Shown here in pieces: positions 9,998 to 19,193 of a stretch of 64,000 bases of DNA. The DNA is taken from the NCBI RefSeq assembly GCF_000374485.1, contig NZ_KB894494.1, positions 248,001 through 312,000 on the forward strand. The letters run 5' to 3'. Every line of letters begins with the position of its first letter. Position 1 is the stretch's first letter. Below the pieces are notes generated by a model that saw nothing but the letters and a program-made list of their open reading frames with translations, ran no database searches and was not told the origin of the DNA. This stretch comes from Algicola sagamiensis DSM 14643. Its GTDB lineage: Bacteria; Pseudomonadota; Gammaproteobacteria; Enterobacterales; Alteromonadaceae. Position numbers and translations under genes: made by a program.

Positions 9998-11689
9998 TTA
10001 TAGGAAAGAATGATGTTTTGTGATCCGGTTACGGAGTTGATCCCAGCGGATCAAACCAACAAAGTTTTCTATCTCTTGGTCATAGATATAGACGGCACCG
10101 TCTCGCTTTTGCTGAAGTAACTCAAAGGCTTCTGCCAATGTGGATTGAACACTGATCCCAATGAGCGGCCAGTATTTGATCCCATGTTCACCCGAAATAC
10201 TCGATGAGACATCATAATACGCCAAACGATACTCGCTGCCCACTTCATATCGGTCTTTGATAATCAAATATTGATTTTCCCCCAGTGAATCAAGGTTACG
10301 CTTGATTTGTGCTTCAATCGGGTTTTCAAGAATTTTAACATTTTCTTCCATCTCAGCGATCACGCAAATACGCTGCAGCGCGTCTTTCACGGGAGGCACT
10401 TCATAAGAGAGTTTCTGATAATCCAATTGCTGCAAAAAAATCGAACGATTTTTAAAAACCTGAGCCGCACAAACATAGGCACTGACGATCACAATCATTG
10501 CTGGTACAGTCAGCTCCGGGTTATAAGTCAGCTCAATCACCGCCACTAAGGCTGCCAATGGTGCATGCAACGTAGCTGCCATTAAACCAGCTAACCCCAA
10601 TAATGCGTAAGAACCCGCAACTTCAACTGGCACATCAAATCCCAGCACAAGCACGGTTGATAATAGAGTGCCAATAAGAACGCCAATCCCGAAGAGTGGC
10701 CCTAATAATCCGCCCGGAACACCAAGCCCAATCGCAAAGAGGGTCGCAATTAATTTCCCGCCCAAAATCATCAATAAAAAGGAGATATCTGTTGGAGAAC
10801 TCACGGCAAAATGAATTGCACTTGCTTCTGCACCCATTGCATGTGGGATCACAATCCCAACCACTGCGGTGATCACAGCAGCAAGCATTAAGCGAGGAAA
10901 CATCCCAAGCCACCGAAAACCTTGAATGATCGCCATGAGTGTCCGGTTAAAGCCATAAGCAATCGCGCCAATCACTAAGCCACAAATGGCGATATATGGA
11001 TAGTGCCAAAATGAAAGATCATAAAAGGTGATCCGTGCCATCTCATGGAGATCGCCAAAAACGAGTTGTGTTGCCAATGCACCAACCACGGATGCAAGCA
11101 TAATTGGTACGAAGACATGGATCTTATATTCTCTCAGTACCACTTCCATCACAAAAACAACCGCCGCAAGCGGTGTATTAAATGAAGCAGAAATACCCGC
11201 AGCGATACCACATCCAGACAGTGTCCGAATCGCATTATAAGGAAGTTGTAACTTCAGGCCGAGATAGCTGCTTCCTGCTGCACCAATGTGAACCGACGGC
11301 CCTTCTCGGCCCACAGAAAACCCAGATGATAACGAAATAACACTTCCGAAAAACTGGTTCAACGTATTACGGATTGGCATTAATCCATAACGTGTTTTCA
11401 TCCGATGGATGACAAGGGGTATCCCCATCCGATAATGTCGAAAGCCCGTGAAGTAAGCAAACAAACCAATCAAGAGCGCTCCGGTAATGGGTAGCACAAA
11501 TCGCACCCAAGCGTTCATTTCAACAAAATTATCAAATTGAGGCGTGAATAATGATTGGGTTTTGATTATGATGAGCCGCAATAATATAATCAGCGTCGCT
11601 GCAAACAGACCACCCAACATGCCTAACAGACACATCTGAAAGGTTGTTCTCGGCTCAGCTAATACACGTTGTAATGATTCTCGCTTCAT
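9998..11689 (-). CDS. ClC-family chloride channel/antiporter with C-terminal CBS-like domain
   Basis: This 563-aa membrane protein has the ClC core. The gating-glutamate motif GREGP occurs in SVGREGPSVHIGAAG, and the second half has GVPGGLLGPLFGIG. Two family signatures deviate. The first anion-binding motif reads RMGIP instead of GSGIP. The residue expected at the internal proton glutamate (E203 of E. coli ClcA) reads Val in VFVMEVVLREY. That suggests altered proton coupling or a channel-like member; my alignment is by eye. After the membrane domain, about 140 residues include a CBS-like unit (STLAEAFELLQQKRDGAVYI). It is upstream of, and probably in an operon with, the hemJ-like gene. Confidence 0.9.
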   Translation of the reverse strand: MKRESLQRVLAEPRTTFQMCLLGMLGGLFAATLIILLRLIIIKTQSLFTPQFDNFVEMNAWVRFVLPITGALLIGLFAYFTGFRHYRMGIPLVIHRMKTRYGLMPIRNTLNQFFGSVISLSSGFSVGREGPSVHIGAAGSSYLGLKLQLPYNAIRTLSGCGIAAGISASFNTPLAAVVFVMEVVLREYKIHVFVPIMLASVVGALATQLVFGDLHEMARITFYDLSFWHYPYIAICGLVIGAIAYGFNRTLMAIIQGFRWLGMFPRLMLAAVITAVVGIVIPHAMGAEASAIHFAVSSPTDISFLLMILGGKLIATLFAIGLGVPGGLLGPLFGIGVLIGTLLSTVLVLGFDVPVEVAGSYALLGLAGLMAATLHAPLAALVAVIELTYNPELTVPAMIVIVSAYVCAAQVFKNRSIFLQQLDYQKLSYEVPPVKDALQRICVIAEMEENVKILENPIEAQIKRNLDSLGENQYLIIKDRYEVGSEYRLAYYDVSSSISGEHGIKYWPLIGISVQSTLAEAFELLQQKRDGAVYIYDQEIENFVGLIRWDQLRNRITKHHSFL

Positions 11690-11762
11690 TTTTTAACGCT
11701 TTAACCTTTCATGTTGATTGCGCAACAGGCGAGACTGATAGAGATTAGTTACGGAAATTTTT

Positions 11763-12515
11763 ATGAAGTCAGTGCAAACAAATTTGCACCTATTGTTTTC
11801 AAAAATAGGATTATCACGAGACAGCTTAACACGAATAGGAAAAATTGATCCAAGCGCTTTGATTTTTATTTGTGTTGTTTTTAGCATCGGTGTTTGCGTG
11901 GGCCTTTTCGATATTTTTCGTCAATCTGTACCAGTCTACCAACAACAGGAAGAATTTGAAGCACTGCAACAGCGATTGCAGGAAAAAAGCAATATGCTGG
12001 CTTTTATCAAAACTGAGCTTGAAGTTGAGCGAATGACATCGATGGCGTTGAAAAACAAAATGAGCGAACTGATTGCAGAAAACCAGCAACAAATCAAAGA
12101 ACTCAGTATCTACCAAAAAGTCATGGCCCCTGAGCTGGAAAAGGAAGGGATCTTTGTCGAATCATTTTTGATTACCCCAATTGATCAATCAAAAAGAAAT
12201 TATCGATACGAATTGGTATTGATGCAAAAAGCTAAACGCCGCCGATTCCAATCTGGTAAGGTCATATTGACACTATCTGGCAAGCGTGATGACAAACCTA
12301 TCCGCTACCGACTCCATGACCTCAACCCGGACTCTACCAAAATCCAAACCTACAAATTTAAATATTTTCAGGCATTCGAAGGCAAAATTAAATTACCTGA
12401 ATCTTTTGAGGTCGATATGGTTCAAATCCGAATTATGCCAAAAAAGAAAGGTCCAGCTTCTCTGTTTAATTTGAACTGGCAAAATCTACTGACGGAAGTC
12501 AACAGTACAATTTAA
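11763..12515 (+). CDS. DUF6776-type inner-membrane coiled-coil protein
   Basis: The 250-aa product has one N-terminal transmembrane helix (about residues 33-50, ALIFICVVFSIGVCVGLF). A coiled coil rich in Glu and Gln follows (about 58-120), then a C-terminal beta-rich domain with FVESFLITPIDQSKRNYRYELVL. This layout matches the DUF6776 proteins of gammaproteobacteria, whose function is unknown. It is divergent from the ClC gene with a 73-bp spacer and convergent with the solute-binding protein pair. The protein should face the periplasm. Confidence 0.8.
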   Translation: MKSVQTNLHLLFSKIGLSRDSLTRIGKIDPSALIFICVVFSIGVCVGLFDIFRQSVPVYQQQEEFEALQQRLQEKSNMLAFIKTELEVERMTSMALKNKMSELIAENQQQIKELSIYQKVMAPELEKEGIFVESFLITPIDQSKRNYRYELVLMQKAKRRRFQSGKVILTLSGKRDDKPIRYRLHDLNPDSTKIQTYKFKYFQAFEGKIKLPESFEVDMVQIRIMPKKKGPASLFNLNWQNLLTEVNSTI

Positions 12516-12565
12516 ATCCTGAATACCTTATTGTGAGCTGCTAAAAAGAATCATCAAACGATACT

Positions 12566-13321
12566 CTATTGAGCGTTCAGGTACTCTTGATACTGTTTAT
12601 CAACTTCACCATCGGCAATCATTTTCGATAGGGCTTGATTAAAGTCTTTCCTTAATTGCCTATGCTGATGCGCTGATGCTTTAAAGAGGACATGATAAGA
12701 TTTTTTAAGGATTGGTTTGGTATGGATCTGAATGATTTTTAAATCTGCTCGCGTAAACTCATCCTCTAACAATCGAATACCAACGACTTTATCCATAATG
12801 ACGGCATCAAGGCGCTTTCGAAGCAATTTTTGAATATTTTGATGCTCACTTTTTACTCTATCAATACGCACTAACCCGGACTTTTCAGCTTTTTCAATAT
12901 CAACGCCATAGTCATAACCAATATGGCCACCGATTCGGTATTTTTCTAAGTCCTGAATCGTTTCCCAATGAAAGTCGCTGCCAGCAAGATAAAAAAAGAC
13001 TTCAAAGGTATTTAAAACAGAGTCTGTGAATAAAAACTTACCGGCCCTCTCTGGAGATTGAGACCAAACCAAGGTGCCATCATATTTAGGATTTTGATAA
13101 GCTTCTGCGTATGCTCTCGCCCAAGACTTAAAAAATTTATACTTCACTTGATAGCCCATTTTTTCAAAAACATTCGTCACAAGCTTCGAGGTAAGGCCGT
13201 TATCCGGAAGGGCTTGGCCTAGAAAAGGGGCCCATTCACCATTCGTGAGTACAATTTGTTTTGCAGAAACAGGACTGAATAGGCAGTAAAGCAGTATACA
13301 CCCCGATAAAATAGGCTTCAC
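12566..13321 (-). CDS. Periplasmic solute-binding protein, family 3 (SBP_bac_3)
   Basis: A Sec signal peptide (cleaved near VSA) is followed by a two-lobed binding-protein domain that starts IVLTNGEWAPFLGQ and includes a KSWARAYAEAY segment and VIMDKVVGIRLL. The 251-aa length fits the family. The start is GTG at 13321, with AAGG eight bases upstream. It follows a paralogue (13332) by ten bases, so they form an operon. No permease or ATPase gene is near. Proteins of this type often bind amino acids, but without a transporter they may serve as sensors or partners of distant transporters. The ligand is unknown. Confidence 0.85.
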   Translation of the reverse strand: MKPILSGCILLYCLFSPVSAKQIVLTNGEWAPFLGQALPDNGLTSKLVTNVFEKMGYQVKYKFFKSWARAYAEAYQNPKYDGTLVWSQSPERAGKFLFTDSVLNTFEVFFYLAGSDFHWETIQDLEKYRIGGHIGYDYGVDIEKAEKSGLVRIDRVKSEHQNIQKLLRKRLDAVIMDKVVGIRLLEDEFTRADLKIIQIHTKPILKKSYHVLFKASAHQHRQLRKDFNQALSKMIADGEVDKQYQEYLNAQ

Positions 13322-13331
13322 AAATTAACCC

Positions 13332-14108
13332 TTAAGGTTGATAGAGACCTGTTCGTGAGTCTAGGATCATTGATTCATATTCTCCACTTTCCCTTAAGAT
13401 ATTGAGTCCTTTATTCAGGCTATCTATGAATAGCTTCGCTGTTTTCGGCTTCAGCTCTTTTGTGATCATGACACACATAGGAGTCTTGAGTAATGGCTTT
13501 GGATGGTTTGTTGCGAGGTGAGCATGCATCGGTGAAATTTCTCTGCTGATCAGGTAGTACCCAACCTCAATATCCATCGGAAACAAATCAATTCTGCCAG
13601 CAAACAGCTTTCGAATATTCAATTCGTCTTTTGTTGCAAATTGAATTTTAAGTGTGCCATCTTTTGTGGCGCGATCAAATTCCGCACCATATGTATATTG
13701 ATCTGTTGCACCAATGCGGAATCGTTTTAATTCACTGACTTTCTGCCAATCGAAACGCAGAGTTTTCAGGCGAAAAAATACTTTCTGATTCTCTGTTACA
13801 GGATCTGAAAAATAAAAGTTCTTTCTGCGCTCGACTGTTGGGGCCCAAATAATCGAGCCATCATACTGGCCATTCTGAGCAAGTCGATAGCTTCGCTTCC
13901 AAGGCATATATGTATATTCAACATGGATGCCTTGTGTCTCGTATGCTTTTGTCACAAGGTGCGATAAGACACCACCATGTTTAAATTCAGCAGAAGTAAA
14001 TGGTGGCCACTCTCCATTGGTGAGACGCACGGTAGTTTTTGCATAGGAAGAAGGACATGAAAGCAAAAGTAAGTTCGCAATATATAGCAGCAACACAGAA
14101 CTTCTCAT
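13332..14108 (-). CDS. Periplasmic solute-binding protein, family 3 (paralogue)
   Basis: This 258-aa protein is a diverged copy of its downstream neighbour. It has a signal peptide (cleaved near SYA), then VRLTNGEWPPFTSAEF, YMPWKRSYRLAQNGQYDGSI and SDPVTENQKVFFRLK, which align with corresponding stretches of the other protein. It is the first gene of the pair, starting at the ATG at 14108. The two probably arose by tandem duplication. As with its partner, no membrane components are encoded nearby and the ligand is not known. Confidence 0.85.
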   Translation of the reverse strand: MRSSVLLLYIANLLLLSCPSSYAKTTVRLTNGEWPPFTSAEFKHGGVLSHLVTKAYETQGIHVEYTYMPWKRSYRLAQNGQYDGSIIWAPTVERRKNFYFSDPVTENQKVFFRLKTLRFDWQKVSELKRFRIGATDQYTYGAEFDRATKDGTLKIQFATKDELNIRKLFAGRIDLFPMDIEVGYYLISREISPMHAHLATNHPKPLLKTPMCVMITKELKPKTAKLFIDSLNKGLNILRESGEYESMILDSRTGLYQP

Positions 14109-14213
14109 GAATATGACTCACTACGAATCGCAACAGCTTCTTATTTATTTTAGATGGAAGGCGATTGAAGTGGTACATTCATATTTGAGATGTTCATCCC
14201 TGAACATCATCCC

Positions 14214-14759
14214 TTATTCCATATCATCCATGGGCGCTCCGATGGGGTGCTTATCGAAGCTGCCGTCTGGATTCCCTTTAAACACATGCATGAATGTGAT
14301 TACCTTGGGAGGGCGGCGATCTGGACCACCATTTTCGATTTGATCTTGATTTGGCGGCTCCTGACGTGGCGGACGTTTTTTCAAAATCATTGTACGAACG
14401 ATTTTATCCGCACGACCATCATTGGTCACATCTGCAAAATGCACCATCTGACGTGCTTTCACACGTTTGGGTAATTTTTTTAGCCGATGCTTGATCCCTT
14501 CTTCAGCAAATGAGCCATCGCCATTTCCTAAGAATGTTTTAGAACCTGCGCCGCGAAAGCGCCATTTCACCAAATCAGCAATCTGATCGCCATTCACATC
14601 TACAAATGTTACACCAGCTCCCATAGGACCGCGAGGACGATGCCTTGGTGGTGGCGATGTTTCATCATCATCCTGATTTAGGCCAGTCTCCGTTTGCGCA
14701 AATGCGCTTGTCGATAAAATCAATGATGCAAAAATTGCACTTAGCGTTAAAGTCTTCAC
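14214..14759 (-). CDS. Secreted FG-GAP/VCBS-like repeat protein
   Basis: The 181-aa precursor has a clear signal peptide (MKTLTLSAIFASLILSTSAFA). It then has a Pro/Arg-rich low-complexity stretch (PPPRHRPRGP) and two repeats with calcium-loop signatures: DVNGDQIADLVKW and DVTNDGRADKIVR. The style resembles half a beta-propeller of the FG-GAP type, too short to close a propeller alone. Similar repeats occur in the RHS giant at 23792, but these genes are not adjacent. It may bind calcium at the cell surface. The role is unknown. Confidence 0.7.
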   Translation of the reverse strand: MKTLTLSAIFASLILSTSAFAQTETGLNQDDDETSPPPRHRPRGPMGAGVTFVDVNGDQIADLVKWRFRGAGSKTFLGNGDGSFAEEGIKHRLKKLPKRVKARQMVHFADVTNDGRADKIVRTMILKKRPPRQEPPNQDQIENGGPDRRPPKVITFMHVFKGNPDGSFDKHPIGAPMDDME

Positions 14760-15076
14760 GTTGATGCTCCTATTTGAAGTTCAACACATATTGTTATGTT
14801 TTACGTGATGCATGAATTTACGAGCCGAGAAACAACGACCAAGTCATCGCTTCCCTGCAACGAGGTCACGACTCAAACCGGAGAGAACCTCTAGACAGGT
14901 GTACGCCATCAAATCAGCGTCCGTTCATGAACATCTGTTGAGGTCATTTCAAAGATTAGTGCGCTCGATAAAAATCACTGTCATATTTGTGTAATTTATC
15001 GCAACAAAATGTAAGAATATTGAAATATTAAAAATGGAGTGTTTATTGGAGTGAGTGCTTACCCACTCCAGAAAGT
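14760..15076. other. Intergenic region with probable ftsX terminator
   Basis: No gene is visible in these 317 bp. Just past the ftsX stop on the leftward strand, TGGAGTG (15047-15053) pairs with CACTCCA (15064-15070), and the leftward transcript then runs into an A/T-rich tract with a T5 run. In many gammaproteobacteria rpoH follows ftsX here; it is absent. Confidence 0.5.
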
Positions 15077-16063
15077 TTAAATTTTGTCAGGCTCAATCTC
15101 TTTGATATGCCTAAACACAGAAACCCAAGAACCAAGAAGCCCTAACCCAATCGCCATTCCAACTAGAACAAGAAACTCTGAGAATAGCAACCCGGTTAAG
15201 GTAAACTGCCCACCATAAATCCCAGCAACATGCCCAATTGCGCTTTCCAACCACCAGAGCATCATCGTGACGACGATAAACGACAACATTCCACCTGCAA
15301 GGCCGAACCACATCCCTGTATATAGAAAAGGACGTTGAATAAAGCTCGCTGTTGCACCCACCAGCTTCATGACGATGATTTCTTCTTTTTTGTTCATAAT
15401 CGACAAACGGATCGTGTTACCAATAATCAGAACAACCGCGCACAACAACAACAGAGCAACTGTATAAACAATTTCTTCCATCAATCGAACCACCGCATTT
15501 AAGCGCTCTAGCCACTCGATATCCAGCTTACCAATATCAACTTCGCGGGTTGATTCCAATTTATGCAGTAATCGTTTTGCTGCCTGTGGGCCACGGAACT
15601 TCATACTCGGCGTCACCAGAACAACGTTTGGCAAAGGATTACTATCCAGATAATGCAGTGCTTCGCCAAATCCAGAAAGGTCTTTAAACTCTTGCAGCGC
15701 ATCATCCTTTGCAATAAAGCTAACGGATGAAACCTCTGGCATGATCTCCAAGCGTTTAATAAAGTTTTTAACCTCTCGATTTGAGAGGTTTGACTCTAAA
15801 AACAATGAAATTTCTGCTGCTTCATCAAAACTGTGATTAATCGATTGAACATTCTTCACAACAACGTGCAAAGTGACTGGCAGCGTTAAACTGAGTCCCA
15901 AAACCGCAACTGTCATCATCGATGCCATTGGTGTTCGCCAAAGTTCACCCAAGCTATGCATCGCCTGACGTACATGATTAATCCAAAAGGCAAAAAACTT
16001 TTGGCCCAACGTTAATCGACGAACTTCAACACCAGAACTTCTCGTAGAAAATAATAAGCTCAT
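15077..16063 (-). CDS. ftsX: Cell division protein FtsX (ABC transporter-like membrane subunit)
   Basis: FtsX is the membrane partner of FtsE in the divisome, linking FtsZ-ring constriction to periplasmic murein hydrolase activation. The 328-aa protein shows the first helix around residues 50-70, a large periplasmic domain carrying EISLFLESNLSNREV and PLPNVVLVTP, then three C-terminal helices with IMNKKEEIIVMKLVGATASFI. The start overlaps the ftsE stop in an ATGA, so translation is coupled. Confidence 0.96.
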   Translation of the reverse strand: MSLLFSTRSSGVEVRRLTLGQKFFAFWINHVRQAMHSLGELWRTPMASMMTVAVLGLSLTLPVTLHVVVKNVQSINHSFDEAAEISLFLESNLSNREVKNFIKRLEIMPEVSSVSFIAKDDALQEFKDLSGFGEALHYLDSNPLPNVVLVTPSMKFRGPQAAKRLLHKLESTREVDIGKLDIEWLERLNAVVRLMEEIVYTVALLLLCAVVLIIGNTIRLSIMNKKEEIIVMKLVGATASFIQRPFLYTGMWFGLAGGMLSFIVVTMMLWWLESAIGHVAGIYGGQFTLTGLLFSEFLVLVGMAIGLGLLGSWVSVFRHIKEIEPDKI

Positions 16064-16749
16064 GAGAAAGCCATCTCCTCTTCATGGATGAGGCCATCGT
16101 TGATCATTCGTCCTTCTTTTAATGTTAATGTCCGGTATTTCATCCGAGCAATCAGCCCAAGGTCATGCGTTGCAATCAACACACATACACCCGCTCGGTT
16201 AAAGGCTTCAAAGATGGAAATGATTTCTTTCGAAAGCTCAGGGTCTAAGTTTCCCGTTGGCTCATCAGCTAACAAGATGGGTGGCATGTTCACGACAGCT
16301 CTCGCGATACCAATCCGTTGCTGCTCACCACCAGACAACATTGTCGGATAGCATCGGACTTTATGCATCAAGCCGACCTTTTCCAGAGCTGCATTGACGC
16401 GTTTATCAATTTCACGACGGGAATAGCCCTCAATCACGAGGGGAAGCGCAACATTATCAAAAACGGTTCTGTCCATCAGCAAACAGTGATTCTGAAAGAT
16501 CATCCCAATATCACGGCGAAGATATGGAATTTGCCCTTTATGAATATCATTGAGATTGTGATTGTTGATGAGGACACGCCCAACACTTGGGCGCTCCATT
16601 AGACTTAGCAGTTTAAGCAAGGTACTCTTCCCTGCACCCGAATGGCCTGTTAAAAAAGCCATCTCTCCTGCTTTTAAATGAAAGCTTACCTGGTCGAGTG
16701 CCTTCACACCCCCAGCATAGGTTTTACTTACCTGCTCAAACTTGATCAT
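16060..16749 (-). CDS. ftsE: Cell division ATP-binding protein FtsE
   Basis: This is the ATPase of the FtsEX complex. The 229-aa protein has Walker A in GHSGAGKSTLLKLL, the Q-loop in FQNHCLL, the signature LSGGEQQRIGIARA, Walker B in ILLADEPTGNLD and the switch His in IATHDL. It starts 32 bases after ftsY ends and overlaps ftsX by four bases, so ftsY-ftsE-ftsX is one leftward operon, as is usual in gammaproteobacteria. Confidence 0.97.
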   Translation of the reverse strand: MIKFEQVSKTYAGGVKALDQVSFHLKAGEMAFLTGHSGAGKSTLLKLLSLMERPSVGRVLINNHNLNDIHKGQIPYLRRDIGMIFQNHCLLMDRTVFDNVALPLVIEGYSRREIDKRVNAALEKVGLMHKVRCYPTMLSGGEQQRIGIARAVVNMPPILLADEPTGNLDPELSKEIISIFEAFNRAGVCVLIATHDLGLIARMKYRTLTLKEGRMINDGLIHEEEMAFS

Positions 16750-16781
16750 TATTCTACGTTTCTTTTTATCATTTGAATGGG

Positions 16782-18467
16782 TTAAGCAGCATCTTCCTTG
16801 CTAAAAAGCGCTTCAATAAATTCCTGACCATTGAACGTTCGCAGGTCGTCGATGCTCTCGCCTACACCAATATAGCGAATTGGGACTTGGAATTGATCAG
16901 CAACCGCAAAAATAACACCACCTTTTGCAGTGCCATCTAACTTGGTCAACGTGATCCCCGTCAATCCAACTGCATCATGGAAAAGCTGTGCCTGGCTGAT
17001 TGCATTCTGACCTGTACCAGCATCAATCGTCAACATGATCTCGTGTGGTGCATTCGCATCAATTTTTTTCATCACACGAGTGATCTTCTTCAACTCTTCC
17101 ATCAAATGGTTTTTATTCTGAAGACGACCAGCTGTATCCGCAATAAGTACATCCACCCCACGCGCTTTTGCTGCTTCATATGCATCATAGAGAACAGAAG
17201 CACTGTCAGCACCTGTATGCTGAGCAACCACAGGTATATCATTGCGTTCTCCCCAGACTTGGAGCTGCTCAACTGCTGCTGCACGGAAAGTATCCCCAGC
17301 AGCTAGCATGACAGATTTTCCTTCTGCTTGGAATTGCTTGGCCATTTTTCCGATCGTCGTTGTTTTACCGACACCATTTACACCAACCATTAGGATCACA
17401 AATGGCCCTTCTGAATGCGATACATCAAGTGGTTTGCTGACTGGTTCAAGCATACTCGCCATTTCATCACGAAGCAGGTCATAGAGCGCTTCACCATCTT
17501 TCAATTGCTTTCTATCCGCCTGATCCGTTAAAGAATCAATCATCTTCATGGTTGTCTCAACACCGACATCCGCAATCAAAAGCTGTGTTTCCAGTTCTTC
17601 AAACAACTCGTCATCGATCTTTTTACCGCGAAACAGAGATGCAAAACCACTACCGATATTCTCTTTGGTTTTCACAAGGCTGCGCTTTAAACGTGCAAAA
17701 AAGCCAACTTTTTCTTCTTTCTCGGCTTCTTCAGATACCTCTACTTGAGGTTCTTCTTGATCAACTAATTCTATAGATTCTTCGATTGGTTGGGTAGGTT
17801 CTTGCTCAGAAGTAGCGTCAGTTTGTAACTCTTCCTGAATATGCTCTGAATGCGATGATTTATCTGCTTCTGCTTCTGCTTCTGCTTCTGCTTCTGCTTC
17901 TGCTTCTGCTTCTGCTTCTGCTTCTGCTTCTGCCAGCATAGGGGTTACTGGTTGCGCTGCAACTTCAATTTGGGTCTCGGATTGAACAGTTGCCTCTTCA
18001 ATAGGCTCAGGCGTCGGAACTGTCTGTTCTTCGGATGCATCTTGCTCCGAAGTTAAATTTGCTTGGTCTTCAATATCAGCAACAGATGGGTTGATTTCAA
18101 CAAAAGCCTCAGGCTGAAATGGCGATACATTTACTTCTGAAATACCTTCGACCTGTGGGGTTTCTTGCTCTAAATCTGCTGAGTGAGGCGTCTGTGCATC
18201 TTTTGATTGAACATCGACTTGCTGAATTGGTTGCACCACAGGCTCAGGGGTTTGTGGCTCAGTTGATTGGATCTCGTCTTGTTGGGGCTGCTGTTCCACA
18301 AGCTCAGGTTGTTGCTGAGCAGGCGTCGACAATTCAGTCGTTTCTTGCGTATCAGCTGCGGTCGATTGTCCTTCATTGACGTCAGTTTGGACTTCAGGCG
18401 TTTGCTCTGCTTGTTTATCTTTCTTACCAAAGCCGAGCCAGGATAAAAATTTGCTTTTTTTCGCCAT
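16782..18467 (-). CDS. ftsY: Signal recognition particle receptor FtsY
   Basis: FtsY docks SRP-ribosome complexes at the membrane for cotranslational insertion. The C-terminal NG GTPase domain has GVNGVGKTTTIGKMA (G1), DTFRAAAVEQL, DTAGR and TKLDGTAKGG. The N-terminal half is a long acidic A domain, rich in Glu, Gln and Pro, with an Ala-Glu tract encoded by a hexanucleotide repeat (17866-17931). I chose the ATG at 18467, which gives MAKKSKFLSWLGFGKK, the basic amphipathic membrane-targeting start; a GTG at 18482 is also in frame. At 561 aa it is longer than the E. coli protein (497 aa), through the acidic domain. It heads the operon with ftsE and ftsX and is divergent from rsmD. Confidence 0.96.
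   Translation of the reverse strand: MAKKSKFLSWLGFGKKDKQAEQTPEVQTDVNEGQSTAADTQETTELSTPAQQQPELVEQQPQQDEIQSTEPQTPEPVVQPIQQVDVQSKDAQTPHSADLEQETPQVEGISEVNVSPFQPEAFVEINPSVADIEDQANLTSEQDASEEQTVPTPEPIEEATVQSETQIEVAAQPVTPMLAEAEAEAEAEAEAEAEAEAEAEADKSSHSEHIQEELQTDATSEQEPTQPIEESIELVDQEEPQVEVSEEAEKEEKVGFFARLKRSLVKTKENIGSGFASLFRGKKIDDELFEELETQLLIADVGVETTMKMIDSLTDQADRKQLKDGEALYDLLRDEMASMLEPVSKPLDVSHSEGPFVILMVGVNGVGKTTTIGKMAKQFQAEGKSVMLAAGDTFRAAAVEQLQVWGERNDIPVVAQHTGADSASVLYDAYEAAKARGVDVLIADTAGRLQNKNHLMEELKKITRVMKKIDANAPHEIMLTIDAGTGQNAISQAQLFHDAVGLTGITLTKLDGTAKGGVIFAVADQFQVPIRYIGVGESIDDLRTFNGQEFIEALFSKEDAA
17866..17931. repeat. 11 tandem copies of a hexanucleotide inside ftsY
   Basis: The plus strand reads GCTTCT eleven times without interruption. 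On the coding strand this gives alternating Ala-Glu in the acidic A domain. The unit is a multiple of three, so copy-number change by slippage would lengthen or shorten the tract without breaking the frame. Confidence 0.95.
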
Positions 18468-18567
18468 TCTCTTTAAAACCACTCAGTTAAATGTAAAATC
18501 CTAAAAATACGATGGGCAATACTACCACTTTCTCATAATGTAGAAAAAGTAAACGCGAAAAAAACCT

Positions 18568-19164
18568 ATGCGAAAACGTGTCGTAAAGCAAAAAAAATCT
18601 CAAAATACTTCATCCTCAGGTCAAGTTCGGATTATTGGTGGTCAATGGCGAGGGAGAAAACTCCCTGTTCATGATATCGAAGGGCTCAGACCAACGACTG
18701 ATCGGGTCAAAGAAACCGTCTTTAACTGGCTCATGCATGATGTTGTCGATGCAACATGCATGGATTGCTTCGCCGGCAGTGGTGGACTCGGCTTCGAAGC
18801 ACTTTCTCGATACGCTGAAAGTGTGACTTTTTTGGAATATTCTTCCACCGTTGCCAGACAACTCGAAACAAACCTCAAGACGCTCAATGCAAGTCACGGT
18901 AAAGTGATCTGCTGCGACACACTGGAGCACTTGGCAAACCCAGACCAGGCCTACGATCTAGTATTCGTCGATCCACCATTTCGAAAAGACATGCTTGAAG
19001 CCACTTGCAACCAATTAGAGTCGAACGGATGGCTCAGCGAAAGCGCGAAAATTTATGTGGAATATGAATCCGAAAGCCAACCGATAAACTTTCCTTCCAA
19101 CTGGCGATGTTTAAAAGAAAAAACAGCGGGACAGGTTGTGTTTGCGTTATATGAAAAGGAATAA
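18568..19164 (+). CDS. rsmD: 16S rRNA (guanine966-N2)-methyltransferase
   Basis: RsmD methylates G966 of 16S rRNA in the assembled small subunit, using SAM. The 198-aa protein begins with a basic tail, then VRIIGGQWRGRKLPV, RPTTDRVKETVFNWL, the SAM-binding DCFAGSGGLGFEALSR and the catalytic motif FVDPPFRKD. It is divergent from ftsY, an arrangement common in gammaproteobacteria. Confidence 0.96.
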   Translation: MRKRVVKQKKSQNTSSSGQVRIIGGQWRGRKLPVHDIEGLRPTTDRVKETVFNWLMHDVVDATCMDCFAGSGGLGFEALSRYAESVTFLEYSSTVARQLETNLKTLNASHGKVICCDTLEHLANPDQAYDLVFVDPPFRKDMLEATCNQLESNGWLSESAKIYVEYESESQPINFPSNWRCLKEKTAGQVVFALYEKE

Positions 19165-19169
19165 CATGA

Positions 19170-19193
19170 GAAGGCCTAGCTACGCTAGACTTC
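19170..19193. terminator. Small hairpin between convergent rsmD and yjaG
   Basis: CTAGC (19176-19180) pairs with GCTAG (19184-19188) around TAC, extended by GAAG/CTTC. It overlaps the yjaG stop. The location fits a shared terminator, but the stem is short. Confidence 0.35.

Noticed and set aside
14760..15076. rpoH expected after ftsX
   Set aside because: No sigma-factor sequence occurs on either strand in the gap or the next gene; the next gene encodes an FG-GAP protein.
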